Notes under the pieces: generated by a model | What the model saw: the letters and a program-made list of their open reading frames with translations, nothing else | Database searches by the model: none | Told to the model about the DNA's origin: nothing | Source: JANOZM01 sp031429355 | GTDB lineage: Bacteria; Pseudomonadota; Gammaproteobacteria; Burkholderiales; Burkholderiaceae_E | Reading direction: 5' to 3' | Assembly: GCA_031429355.1 (NCBI GenBank) | Contig: JANOZM010000018.1 | Span: 1-64,000, forward strand | DNA length: 64,000 bases | Part shown: positions 9,103 through 17,439 of the stretch, one piece after another | How positions within the stretch are numbered: the first letter of the stretch is position 1 | How the letters are laid out: each line of letters begins with the position of its first letter | Program-made: the position numbers and the translations under genes

Positions 9103-10943
9103 GGGTGTACTTGCGTTAGCGCGATACGGCCCGGCTCGATAGCATCGACACGTAAGTTCGAACCGGGCCCCGCGCCCATGTCGAACAAAGCGCGCGATAA
9201 TGGATTGACTAAATGTGCTTCAACCTGATTGCGAATGCCGCGCCCGCCGTTCGATAAATCTTTTAAGCAAATGGCGCTTAGGCTTGCTCGAGCCGTTACA
9301 CTTAAGCTGATGTTCAGTTGTTGCGCCCGTAAATCAGTTTCGATGCCCGATATCATTTGATCAAAAATTTGTAAGGCGACGTCGTGACGAATAAAGTCAA
9401 AAACAATTATATTTTCGCCAATTCGATTGAGTATTTCAGGACGATTCAACACTAATTTGAAATGCCGTTCAATTTCAGAGTGAACGCGTTGCTTAACAAC
9501 CGGATAGGGTTCCGAGGCAGAAACGTTTAGCTCTCGCCCGCCCAATTCGTTGGGCTTGTAAATGCCTAAGTTCGAGGTAAAAATAATTAATGCTTCAGAA
9601 AAGTACACCCGATCGCCGCGCCCCGACGTAAGAACGCCATCGTCTAAAATTTGCAAAAATTTGTCTAAAACTCGGGGGTGCGCTTTTTCGATTTCATCAA
9701 AAAGCACCACGCTAAACGGTTTTTCTCGTATGGCATTCGTTAGCTCGCCACCGGCGTCGTAGCCGATATAGCCGGGTGGGGCACCGATAAGTCGTTGATC
9801 AGAATGTTCAGCGCTAAACTCTGACATGTCAAACCGAATATAAGCACTTTCATCACCGAATAAAAGGCTTGTCATTGTCTTGGCTAACTCAGTCTTACCA
9901 ACGCCAGTTGGCCCTGCCAAAAATGCCAGTCCTCGAGGGCGCCCACCTCGTTTACTACCACCAACACCCGTTATAGCTCGCTTCACTATATCAAGCATAT
10001 GTGTAACTGCCTCGGATTGACCTTTGACGCGTTGCCGAATAAACGCGTCGGCACTACGAATTTTATTTCGATCAATTTTTAACCATTGATCTTCGGTGAC
10101 CCCGACTTTATAGCGCCTCACGGCATCAGCAACTTTGTCAATTGGAACGCCTTCGATGCGGGCGAGCAAAGCGATTGCATTCATATCCAGCAGCAGCATA
10201 CCCTCGGTACTGTCAACGAACTCGCGAATTGATTTGTCGACGACGGTGGTGTCACTGGGCACGGCCACCGCAAGTGGATTTAACAAAGCGGCGGCTAAAG
10301 CGCTGCGTGCACTGCTATCGGGTCTAGAAATTGGAATATGCCGAATTTTAGGGTTTCCAACGACCAACCAATCGGGAAGATCACCCTCGCGTTCAGCGAT
10401 CCAAATGATTGAGTTGTAGAACGGTTTTCTTTGGGCTCCGGCCGGGCGGCTACGTGCTTTATGTGAAAGCAATAGTGCTTTTGTAAACAAGTGCTGCTCG
10501 ACGCTGGTTAAATCAGACGTTCGCGCCACTAACCGAGCAGCAAAATCAATAATCAGCGCAATCGGTTCACCTTGTCGCTCAATAAAGCGATCTAAGGTTG
10601 CGGACAAAATATCTATTCCCCCCGCTGCGCGATCATTCAGTACGGTCAGACCAAGTTGCGTTAATAGAGGCTCGGCGAGCGCCGGATCATCACTAGGCAG
10701 TGCAAGATAGCTAAATCCCAGAAGTGGCTCATACAATAAAGCATGTTGGTACCCAGCCCGACGCAGACTGGAAGCCAGCACTTGGGTTAGTGGTTGAGCA
10801 GTTACGAAATTTGGAGCAATTTCGGCAATCTGTTGATCTCGAACATTTCCGGTTAAAAAAAACTGGCTCTTGAGGGGTAAGAATCGTTCTAGGTCCTTTT
10901 GCCATCTGGGGCTCTGAAACGCGCTTTGATGTGCATTTACCAT
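9099..10943 (-). CDS. ClpB/ClpA-type AAA+ ATPase, first gene of the conflict-type operon
   Basis: A 614-residue protein. Residues 1 to about 310 hold a divergent domain beginning RFLPLKSQFFLTGNVRD that lacks a clear P-loop and may be a decayed first ATPase ring. Residues about 320-560 form a typical Clp D2 ATPase: Walker A GPTGVGKTE near 342, the pore-loop-like region GYIGYDAGGELT, Walker B VVLFDEIEKAHP near 417, sensor-1 IIFTSN and arginine-finger region NRPEILNRI. The C-terminal D2 small domain is present. Clp-type ATPases form hexamers that remodel proteins. As the first gene of the operon it could remodel the large helicase or an invader complex (inference). No protease partner is visible. 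Confidence 0.85.
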   Translation of the reverse strand: MVNAHQSAFQSPRWQKDLERFLPLKSQFFLTGNVRDQQIAEIAPNFVTAQPLTQVLASSLRRAGYQHALLYEPLLGFSYLALPSDDPALAEPLLTQLGLTVLNDRAAGGIDILSATLDRFIERQGEPIALIIDFAARLVARTSDLTSVEQHLFTKALLLSHKARSRPAGAQRKPFYNSIIWIAEREGDLPDWLVVGNPKIRHIPISRPDSSARSALAAALLNPLAVAVPSDTTVVDKSIREFVDSTEGMLLLDMNAIALLARIEGVPIDKVADAVRRYKVGVTEDQWLKIDRNKIRSADAFIRQRVKGQSEAVTHMLDIVKRAITGVGGSKRGGRPRGLAFLAGPTGVGKTELAKTMTSLLFGDESAYIRFDMSEFSAEHSDQRLIGAPPGYIGYDAGGELTNAIREKPFSVVLFDEIEKAHPRVLDKFLQILDDGVLTSGRGDRVYFSEALIIFTSNLGIYKPNELGGRELNVSASEPYPVVKQRVHSEIERHFKLVLNRPEILNRIGENIIVFDFIRHDVALQIFDQMISGIETDLRAQQLNISLSVTARASLSAICLKDLSNGGRGIRNQVEAHLVNPLSRALFDMGAGPGSNLRVDAIEPGRIALTQVHP

Positions 10944-11151
10944 TGGGCAAGTTTTCCAGCAGGGGGGCTTTGGTTCACAAACAACTTTCTATTTTTTTGT
11001 TCGGGCAGCATGGTCTAATGGCCAAAGTAGCAGCCGACAGCAGTTAAAGTCAAGTGCTGTCAACCTCAGGCACGAACCAAGCACTAAGCGCAGCGAAACG
11101 GTTCAAACACGCGCTGCTGAGTTTATTCGAACTTTCGAATACAATCCGGCG

Positions 11152-11301
11152 ATGAACTATCTTGATCTTTCTACTTCCTTGCCAGCGGCCCATTTACAAT
11201 TTTGCGCGGTTCAATACGCTGCGCCAGAGCCCAGTGCTGTAAGTCGTTTAGCGCAAAATTATGCGGCACCTGTTAAACCCAAGCCAAGCGCAAGGCCGTA
11301 G
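11152..11301 (+). CDS. small ORF, 49 residues, unknown
   Basis: An ATG frame beginning MNYLDLSTSLPAAHLQF and ending KPKPSARP. It lies in the gap between the divergent conflict operon and an IS91 remnant, on the plus strand. It is Ala/Pro rich with a basic proline tail and a single cysteine, and has no signal peptide. No convincing ribosome binding site is seen. It may be the surviving tail or start of a gene disturbed by the IS91 element, whose homologous sequence begins just after its stop. Coding status is uncertain. Confidence 0.3.
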   Translation: MNYLDLSTSLPAAHLQFCAVQYAAPEPSAVSRLAQNYAAPVKPKPSARP

Positions 11302-12054
11302 CGTTACCCTAATTCAGCGGTTCGGCTCAGCAGCGAACCTAAACATTCATTTGCATTGCCTAGTGCTTGACGGGGTTTACCAAATAAAGCCTAACGGGGA
11401 ATTAGTAAGGTGTTGACGTTGCGCGAGGCGATGCCGATTGAAACTGACAGCGACTACGAACGTAAACCGTTATGCACTAACGAGCAGGGTTTTAGCCTGC
11501 ACGCAGCCGTGCGCTGCCACGCCAAAGAGCGATTAAAACTAGAACGTTAATGTCGTTACATTACCCGCCCCGCGTTGGCTAATGATCGAGTCAAGATCAA
11601 TCCGAAAGGGTAGGTAGAGCTAAAACTAAAATCGCCTTGGCGCGACGGCACCACGTATCACGAGATGTCGCCGTTGGAGTTTATGCAAAGTCTGGCGGCG
11701 TTGGTGCCACGACCACGGCTTCACCTAATCCGATTTCACGGTGTCTTGGCACCGAATGCGAAGTGGCGCTCGAAGGTAGTACCGCAACCGCCAAACGACA
11801 CCGAAGCATTGCCCGCAGCTGCAACCAACGGGCAAGACCCGCCCGAACAAGGTCGGCCAATGCGTTTAGGTTGGGCCAAACTATTAAAGCGGGTGTTCAA
11901 CTTAGACTTAACTTGTTGCCCGCACTGTGGTGGAGAATTGAGAATCATTGCAGCGATCCTACAGCGTCAAGCGATAGAGAAGATCCTGAATCATTTAGGG
12001 TTAGAGGCGCAACCGCCACCCCGCGCGCCTGCACGCGGACAAATGATGTTCTAA
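11302..12054 (+). pseudogene. decayed IS91-family transposase, copy 1
   Basis: Translated in shifting frames this stretch gives the IS91 Y2-transposase core. NLNIHLHCLVLDGVY (the HUH metal-binding motif) is at about 11335-11380, then VLTLREAMP, then MSPLEFMQSLAALVPRPRLH and the C-terminal zinc-finger-like LTCCPHCGGEL near 11910-11940. A frameshift near 11410 and stop codons near 11549 and 11612 break the frame; the 3' part from 11665 remains open for 129 codons. The 5' third with the N-terminal zinc-binding domain is missing. IS91 elements transpose by rolling circle and can carry neighbouring genes. Together with a second copy at 16528-17317 it brackets the ietAS pair. Confidence 0.85.
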
Positions 12055-12309
12055 CGCGTCGAGTGTAAAAAGAAAAACCAACCACTCACTAAACTGCAGC
12101 CCAAATATTCTGGCTGCGAAGGTGGCTGTTTGAAATGCGAATTGCAGTCGATTGATGCGAATTTTCAGGGGTGCTTTTGTGCTTGCAATGGCTGTTTGCC
12201 AATAGAATCAAGCGAACTGTTAGTCACTCAAGTAGGTTGGGGGCTTTTTTCGCAAAGCAAACCGCCCATGGAAGACGTAATAAGGCGTTTAAAACTACGA
12301 TCCCCTTAG
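12055..12309 (+). other. Cys-rich open frame following IS91 copy 1 (element 3' end or gene remnant)
   Basis: Directly after the transposase TAA, and in the same frame, 85 codons stay open. They encode a strikingly Cys-rich segment: SGCEGGCLKC, then GCFCACNGC. No start codon or ribosome binding site is visible. A decayed but clearly homologous stretch follows the IS91 remnant near 49950-50130, so the sequence travels with the element. It could be the element's terminal region or a passenger gene remnant. The remaining gap to 12617 holds a small GC-rich inverted repeat near 12414-12435 and the leader of ietA, nothing else. Confidence 0.35.
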
Positions 12310-12617
12310 TACTCGAAGCGTGGGACAAGTTAGAGAGCGGGGAGCTCAAATAATTAATCTGCTTGTAAGGTTAAAGCTAGTAGCTTGTTAACGTTGCTGG
12401 GGTGGGCGCGAAACGACGCCGCAGGTGCGTCGGGCCTTTTGAATAGGCAGGCAGCGATGGGCGCAAGCCAGCAGTCGCGCGCGGTTCGGACAAAATATAG
12501 CCACTTATTGAGCTTTTTAGTAGAACCCGTAATTTGGTTTAGTTACTGGGCTCGGCAATGAACGTCTGATATCCTTCATTCTTTGGTTTTAACGATGTGC
12601 ATTAGGGGTAATTTGTC

Positions 12618-13601
12618 ATGGCGCAGGCCGACATTCTGGTTGATCTGATAAAAGCGGCTAAAGGCGGGGACCAAGTGTCTTTCCAAAGGGCGGCCGAGTC
12701 TTTAATTCAGGATGAACGCGCAAAAGGTCATCGTGTGCTGGCTGAGCGTTTGTCGCGATCTATTCAACCCGAAGGTTTTATGCCAAGCAAAAGTAATGTG
12801 GTGCGGCCCCTTTCATTTGCTAATGGCCCCCACAAAGATTTGATTCACGAAATTACGCCTGAACGTTCCATGGCGAGCCTGATGTTGGCCGACGATATCA
12901 AAGCCCAATTGCTTGAGCTGGTGCAAGAGCAGCAACGGGTTGAATTATTACATGCTTATAACTTAAAGCCGCGTCATCGCGTGTTGGTTGCAGGGCCGCC
13001 AGGCAACGGCAAAACATCGTTGGCTGAAGCCCTAGCTTTCGAGCTGATGTACCCGCTGGTTGTTGTTCGCTACGAAACCCTGGTGGGTAGCTATTTGGGC
13101 GAAACAGCTTCGCGTTTAAAGAGCGTGTTTGATTTTGTTAAAACGCAGCGTTGCGTGTTGTTTTTTGACGAATTCGAAACGCTGGGTAAAGAGCGAGGCG
13201 ATTCGCACGAGACTGGCGAAATAAAGCGTGTGGTTAGTTCGTTGCTACTTCAAATCGATGCGTTACCCGAGTATGTCGTGGTGGTCGCCGCGAGCAACCA
13301 CCCAGAGTTGCTCGATAAAGCGGTATGGCGACGTTTTCAGCTAAAAATTGAGTTGCCCTTGCCAACGCGCGCGCAGCTTGTGCAATTTATCGACGAATTT
13401 CAGGTCAAAGCAAACATCACCTTTGGCTTGGCCTCCGAAACCATCGCTAAAGGTTTGGCCGGTGTTAACTTCGCCGAAGCTGAGGAGCTTTGCATGGGCA
13501 TAGTGCGGCATGCAATATTAAGCGGCCAAACTTCCAATGCGAAAAAAATAGCCACATTAAAACTGGCGCAATGGCGTAATCGCCTTAAACCAGCGGCCTA
13601 A
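12618..13601 (+). CDS. ietA: IetA-type AAA ATPase of the ietAS defence system
   Basis: A 327-residue single-domain AAA ATPase. Walker A GPPGNGKTS is at residues 126-134, Walker B VLFFDEFE has Asp184 and Glu185, and sensor-1 VVAASNH is near 225. The AAA lid follows. It lies 35 bp upstream of a subtilisin-like protease gene in the same orientation. AAA ATPase plus S8 protease is the composition of IetAS, first described as a plasmid incompatibility pair in Agrobacterium and later shown to give phage defence (Gao et al. 2020). The ATG at 12618 is preceded by AGGGGTAA. IetA is thought to control or feed the protease; the mechanism is not readable here. Intact, with decayed IS91 copies on both sides. 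Confidence 0.85.
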   Translation: MAQADILVDLIKAAKGGDQVSFQRAAESLIQDERAKGHRVLAERLSRSIQPEGFMPSKSNVVRPLSFANGPHKDLIHEITPERSMASLMLADDIKAQLLELVQEQQRVELLHAYNLKPRHRVLVAGPPGNGKTSLAEALAFELMYPLVVVRYETLVGSYLGETASRLKSVFDFVKTQRCVLFFDEFETLGKERGDSHETGEIKRVVSSLLLQIDALPEYVVVVAASNHPELLDKAVWRRFQLKIELPLPTRAQLVQFIDEFQVKANITFGLASETIAKGLAGVNFAEAEELCMGIVRHAILSGQTSNAKKIATLKLAQWRNRLKPAA

Positions 13602-13636
13602 AATTTCAGCAACCTCCTTTATTGAAACGAGCCTAA

Positions 13637-16276
13637 GTGGCTGATTCATTGCCGTTGTTAATGTTTCCGAAAGCGGTGGTTAAAGCACCGCCGAAGGTTA
13701 ATCCCAGACCCATTCCAAAAATTAAGCGGCCTAGCTTTGCCGTTCAATCGGCTCGCCTTGGTTCCGAGTTTGATCAGCTAAGCGAATTAAGTTTAAGTGT
13801 TTCTGCAACCTTAAATGAAACTGTTTCAGGGCTTGAACCTGAAGCCGTGCTGGTGTTGGAAGTACTCGGATCAGTCGCTGATTTTCAAGCCGCTGTGGAA
13901 AGGACAGGGTTAGATTGGATTGGTGAAATTGAAGTCGATTCAGTTGAACCAAATGACGATTTTTACTGGCCTAACAAAGAAGGCGAACCAACGGACAAGC
14001 TCATCTCCAAAAGGTTGTTCCTTTCGATCACGAACCAAGCCGGACTAAATAAGGTTTTATCGCTTTGGGCAGAGTACAAGGCAGGTGGCAAAAAATACAA
14101 GTTAGGCCTGACAAAGTGGCGAGATGTATTTGATCAGTTGCATCATATTCGTCGTTGGGGGTTTCAAGAAACCTTGATAGAAACAGAGATGCTGGGAATC
14201 TGGCGTGATTTGGTTAACCCTTTGAACCCAGCAGAAAACATTAGTTTTCAGATTGAGTTCTTTTACCGAAAAACACCAGAACTTCGTCGTAACACTGAAC
14301 TTGCCATCACGACGTTTTTGGCGCGATTAGGCGGCAAGGTACTGGGCGTTCCAATTGATATTGAAGAGATTGCTTTTCACGCTATTAAAGCAACTGTGCC
14401 CGGTACGGTAATAGAAATGCTAGTGAAGCAAATAGACGCTAACGATCTCACTAATCGCTTAGGTTTGTTTTTCTTTTCCGGGATAATGTATTTCAGGCCG
14501 ACTGGGCAATCCTACTTTACAATAGATGACAATGGCTCAAAAGAGAGCGTTGAGTTTAAGAATTTTATTGATTCAGAAGGGGAGCCGGTAGCTGCAATTT
14601 TTGATGGCGCACCGCTGTTTAACCATCAAGCCATTAAAGGTCGCGTTTTACTGGACGATGTATTCGACGTAGTTTCTCTGTACGTTGCCGGCGAGCGCAG
14701 GCATGGAACAAGTATGGCCTCGCTTGTCATTCGGGGCGATTTAAATGACCCGGCTGCGCTTCCGCTGGAGGCACCGATATATTTTGTTCCAATCATGCAA
14801 CCGGACGTTCACAATAATAACGTTGGTCGTCGAAACGAGCATGTACCGACTAGTATTTTTCTAGAGGACCGTATTCATGTAGCAGTTCGTCGACTGTTTG
14901 AGCGTGTTGGCGATAATGAACCCGCAGCGCCGACGGTAAAGGTGATTAGTCTTTCAATTGGTGATGCCAGTCGTCCGTTTTTACATATGGCTAGCCCCTT
15001 GGCGCGTTTACTAGATTGGTTATCTTGGCGCTATCGAGTTTTGTTTTGTGTTAGCGCTGGTAATTATTCGGACGACGTTACGCTAAACGTTTCCCATTTG
15101 ACTTTTGTTGGGTACACCGACGCCGAAAAAGGCGCTTCGGTAATTAGGTCGATGGCTGACAGCTTATCGCAACGTAGAATGTTATCGCCTGCCGAATCAA
15201 TTAATAGTATTACCGTTGCAGCGACGCATACCGATTTCTCGCCGCAACCGCCAAACTTAACTTCTCGAATCGATATTGTATTGACTGACGGGATGTTTAG
15301 TCCCCTCAATCGGTTAGGTGCAGGTTTTAGAAATGCAATAAAACCGGACATTTTGATGGCAGGGGGAAAGCAGTTTTATCGAACGCCCATTTCACCCAGC
15401 GGTTCTACATACCAAGTAGACCCTTCAACAGTAAGTCCTGGCGTTCAAGTCGCCACTGATAGCAGCGCTCAAGCTACGCTTAACGCCACGACCTATTCCA
15501 GAGGTACCAGCAATGCCAACGCATTGGCCACACGGGGCGCTGTGCGAATAGAGCAAATGTTGCGGCAATTATCTCCAAGCAGTGAAAGTGTAGTTCTCGA
15601 TTCACTCACGACCGTTTTGCTGAAGGCACTCTTGGTTCACGGAGCGAAGCAAAACGAGGCCGTTCAAAAACTGCTTAAAGAAACGCTGCGTACAAAAACA
15701 AATGGCAAACTTTTGAAAAGGTTAAGTGCGCGTTTTATGGGGTACGGCGAAACCGATATCGACCGAGTATTGGCTTGTGCTAAAACTCGAGCGACCGCAA
15801 TTGCGAGTGCCGAAATTACAGAAAACGAAATTCACGAATATTCCTTTCCAATTCCATCCGATTTGGCCAATACTGAAATCTGGCGTCGCCTGACAATTAC
15901 CTTAGCTTGGTTTACGCCAATTAACCCCAAACACGCAAACTTGAGAGAAGCCAAACTAGAGTTTGGTGATGGCGGCGAAAGCTGGACAAAAGGAATTTTA
16001 AATTTGGCTATTGAGGACGCTGACCATAATCAAATAAAGCGGGGAACAGTACAACACAAGATACTTGCAGGACAAAAGGAGATCAAAGGCTATTTGCAAG
16101 GCGAATCTATTCGCATTCATGTCGCTTGCAAAAAAGACGCTACAGAAGTTTTGGCGGTGAAAATACCGTATGCCTTGGCAGTAACTTTAGAAGTTAAGGC
16201 AGGCGTGCAAGCCCGTATTTATGAGCAAGTAAAGTTGGGGCTTGCTGTGCAGGTCAAAGCGAGAGTTGGTGTTTAA
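13637..16276 (+). CDS. ietS: IetS-type subtilisin-like serine protease of the ietAS defence system
   Basis: An 879-residue S8-family protease with all three catalytic residues visible: Asp322 in AAIFDGAP, His356 in RRHGTSMA and Ser625 in RGTSNANA. An N-terminal region of about 300 residues precedes the protease fold, and a beta-rich domain of about 200 residues follows it. There is no signal peptide, so it acts inside the cell, as expected for IetS. The start is GTG at 13637; an in-frame TAA lies immediately upstream, and the next ATG is eight codons later. It follows ietA by 35 bp. The paired proteins defend against phage by an undetermined route. Confidence 0.85.
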   Translation: MADSLPLLMFPKAVVKAPPKVNPRPIPKIKRPSFAVQSARLGSEFDQLSELSLSVSATLNETVSGLEPEAVLVLEVLGSVADFQAAVERTGLDWIGEIEVDSVEPNDDFYWPNKEGEPTDKLISKRLFLSITNQAGLNKVLSLWAEYKAGGKKYKLGLTKWRDVFDQLHHIRRWGFQETLIETEMLGIWRDLVNPLNPAENISFQIEFFYRKTPELRRNTELAITTFLARLGGKVLGVPIDIEEIAFHAIKATVPGTVIEMLVKQIDANDLTNRLGLFFFSGIMYFRPTGQSYFTIDDNGSKESVEFKNFIDSEGEPVAAIFDGAPLFNHQAIKGRVLLDDVFDVVSLYVAGERRHGTSMASLVIRGDLNDPAALPLEAPIYFVPIMQPDVHNNNVGRRNEHVPTSIFLEDRIHVAVRRLFERVGDNEPAAPTVKVISLSIGDASRPFLHMASPLARLLDWLSWRYRVLFCVSAGNYSDDVTLNVSHLTFVGYTDAEKGASVIRSMADSLSQRRMLSPAESINSITVAATHTDFSPQPPNLTSRIDIVLTDGMFSPLNRLGAGFRNAIKPDILMAGGKQFYRTPISPSGSTYQVDPSTVSPGVQVATDSSAQATLNATTYSRGTSNANALATRGAVRIEQMLRQLSPSSESVVLDSLTTVLLKALLVHGAKQNEAVQKLLKETLRTKTNGKLLKRLSARFMGYGETDIDRVLACAKTRATAIASAEITENEIHEYSFPIPSDLANTEIWRRLTITLAWFTPINPKHANLREAKLEFGDGGESWTKGILNLAIEDADHNQIKRGTVQHKILAGQKEIKGYLQGESIRIHVACKKDATEVLAVKIPYALAVTLEVKAGVQARIYEQVKLGLAVQVKARVGV

Positions 16277-16286
16277 GTTTACGGAA

Positions 16287-16424
16287 ATGACTCTTTTAAC
16301 ACGAGCTTTGATTGAAAAATTCGGCAACGATTGTGGGTTTGAGGTTGTATTGCATTCGGCGCCGCATGCAGTCAATCTAGCCTCGGCAAGACACCGAACT
16401 AAACTTTTGATTACCACCTCATAG
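16287..16424 (+). CDS. short ORF after ietS, 45 residues, possibly a truncated third gene
   Basis: The frame starts ATG at 16287, 10 bp after the ietS stop, and reads MTLLTRALIEKFGNDCGFEV and on to ARHRTKLLITTS before a TAG. It looks like the natural N-terminal part of a globular protein rather than random translation, and it ends about 100 bp before the second IS91 remnant begins. It may be the start of a third operon gene cut off when the IS91 copy landed. No family is recognised and the ribosome binding site is weak. Confidence 0.35.
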   Translation: MTLLTRALIEKFGNDCGFEVVLHSAPHAVNLASARHRTKLLITTS

Positions 16425-16527
16425 GTCAATCCCCGGAAGTATCGAGTTAAGGCTATTTCCGAATCCTAAACTTTGCTCGCTCAACTAGACCGTAGCCGTG
16501 ATGAAACGCTTGCTTCGCTAAGGCATA

Positions 16528-17317
16528 TTGGTGCAAGTGCAAGATGAATGGTACGTGGCTGACGGTATTGCTGAAGACACGGATTCAAATGCCTTGAGGC
16601 CGTTGCAGCAAGGTTCAATTATTTATCGTATTGCCTTTGGCCCGAGGGCCGGTCGCGAGGTATTGACGTTGCGCGAGGCGATGCCGGTCGAAACGAACAG
16701 CGACTATGGACCTACACCGTTATGCGCTAACGAGCAGGGCTTTAGCCTGCACGCAGCCGTGCGCTGCCACGCCAACGAGCGATTAGAACTAGAACGTTTA
16801 TGCCGTTACATTACCCTTCCCGCGCTGGCTAATGATCGAATTAAGATCAACGCGAAAGGGCAGGTTGATAAAGCTAAAGACGCCGTGGCGCGATGGCACC
16901 ACGCATCACGTACTGTCGCCGTTGGAGTTTATGCAACGGCTTGCGGCATTGGTGCCACGGCCACGGCTTCACCTAATCCGATTTCACGGTGTCTTGGCAC
17001 CGAATGCGAAGCGGCGCTCGAAGGTAGTACCACAACCGCCAAACGACACCAAAGCATTGCCAGCAGTTCCAACCAACGGGCAAGACCCGCCAGAACAAGG
17101 TCGGCCAATGCGTTTGGGTTGGACCAAACTATTGAAGCGGGTGTTCAGCTTAAACTTAACTTGCTGCCCGCACTGTGGTGGAGAATTGAGAATCATCGCA
17201 TCGATCGAAGCAGCGCCAAGCGATAAAGAAGATCCTGAATCATTAAGGGTTAGAGGCGCAACCGCCGCCCCGAGCGCCTGCGCGCGGATAAATGATGTTC
17301 TAACGCGTCGAGTGTAA
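16528..17317 (+). pseudogene. decayed IS91-family transposase, copy 2
   Basis: The first part reads VLTLREAMPVETNSDYG through ANDRIKINAKGQ in one frame. A frameshift near 16865-16880 then moves the C-terminal part into the next frame: KTPWRDGTTHHVLSPLEFMQ, VPRPRLHLIRFHGVLAP, LTCCPHCGGEL, stopping at 17317. The HUH region and everything before it are missing. It matches copy 1 (11302-12054) closely at the DNA level and has the same orientation. Homology ends just after the shared GTGTAAAAA near 17318, so unlike copy 1 it has no Cys-rich tail. The long open frame 16528-17226 is only partly real protein; its second half is out of frame. Confidence 0.85.
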
Positions 17318-17390
17318 AAACTGCGCTTTCGCCGACATTTCCAATATTCAAACCGCTCGTAAACCCATAATCTAGCGTTATTTGGAGAAT

Positions 17391-17420
17391 TTTCCATATT
17401 TATCTAGATAAATATGGAAA
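17391..17420. promoter_or_regulatory. 30-bp perfect palindrome upstream of AAA_14/DUF4143 gene
   Basis: The left half TTTCCATATTTATCT is followed immediately by its exact reverse complement. Flanking GGAG and CTCC extend it imperfectly to about 44 bp. It ends 19 bp before the ATG at 17440. There is no obvious Shine-Dalgarno between palindrome and start. A similarly placed 37-bp palindrome precedes the second gene of this family at 27989-28025. It may be an operator or a recognition site for the ATPase/nuclease-like protein itself; the role is unknown. Confidence 0.75.
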
Positions 17421-17439
17421 CTGCTCCTAAAATATCCAA

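Noticed and set aside
16528..17226. 232-codon frame read as one intact protein
   Set aside because: Its first half is IS91 transposase but the second half is the transposase sequence in the wrong frame; the real C-terminus continues in the next frame, so this is a frameshifted pseudogene.
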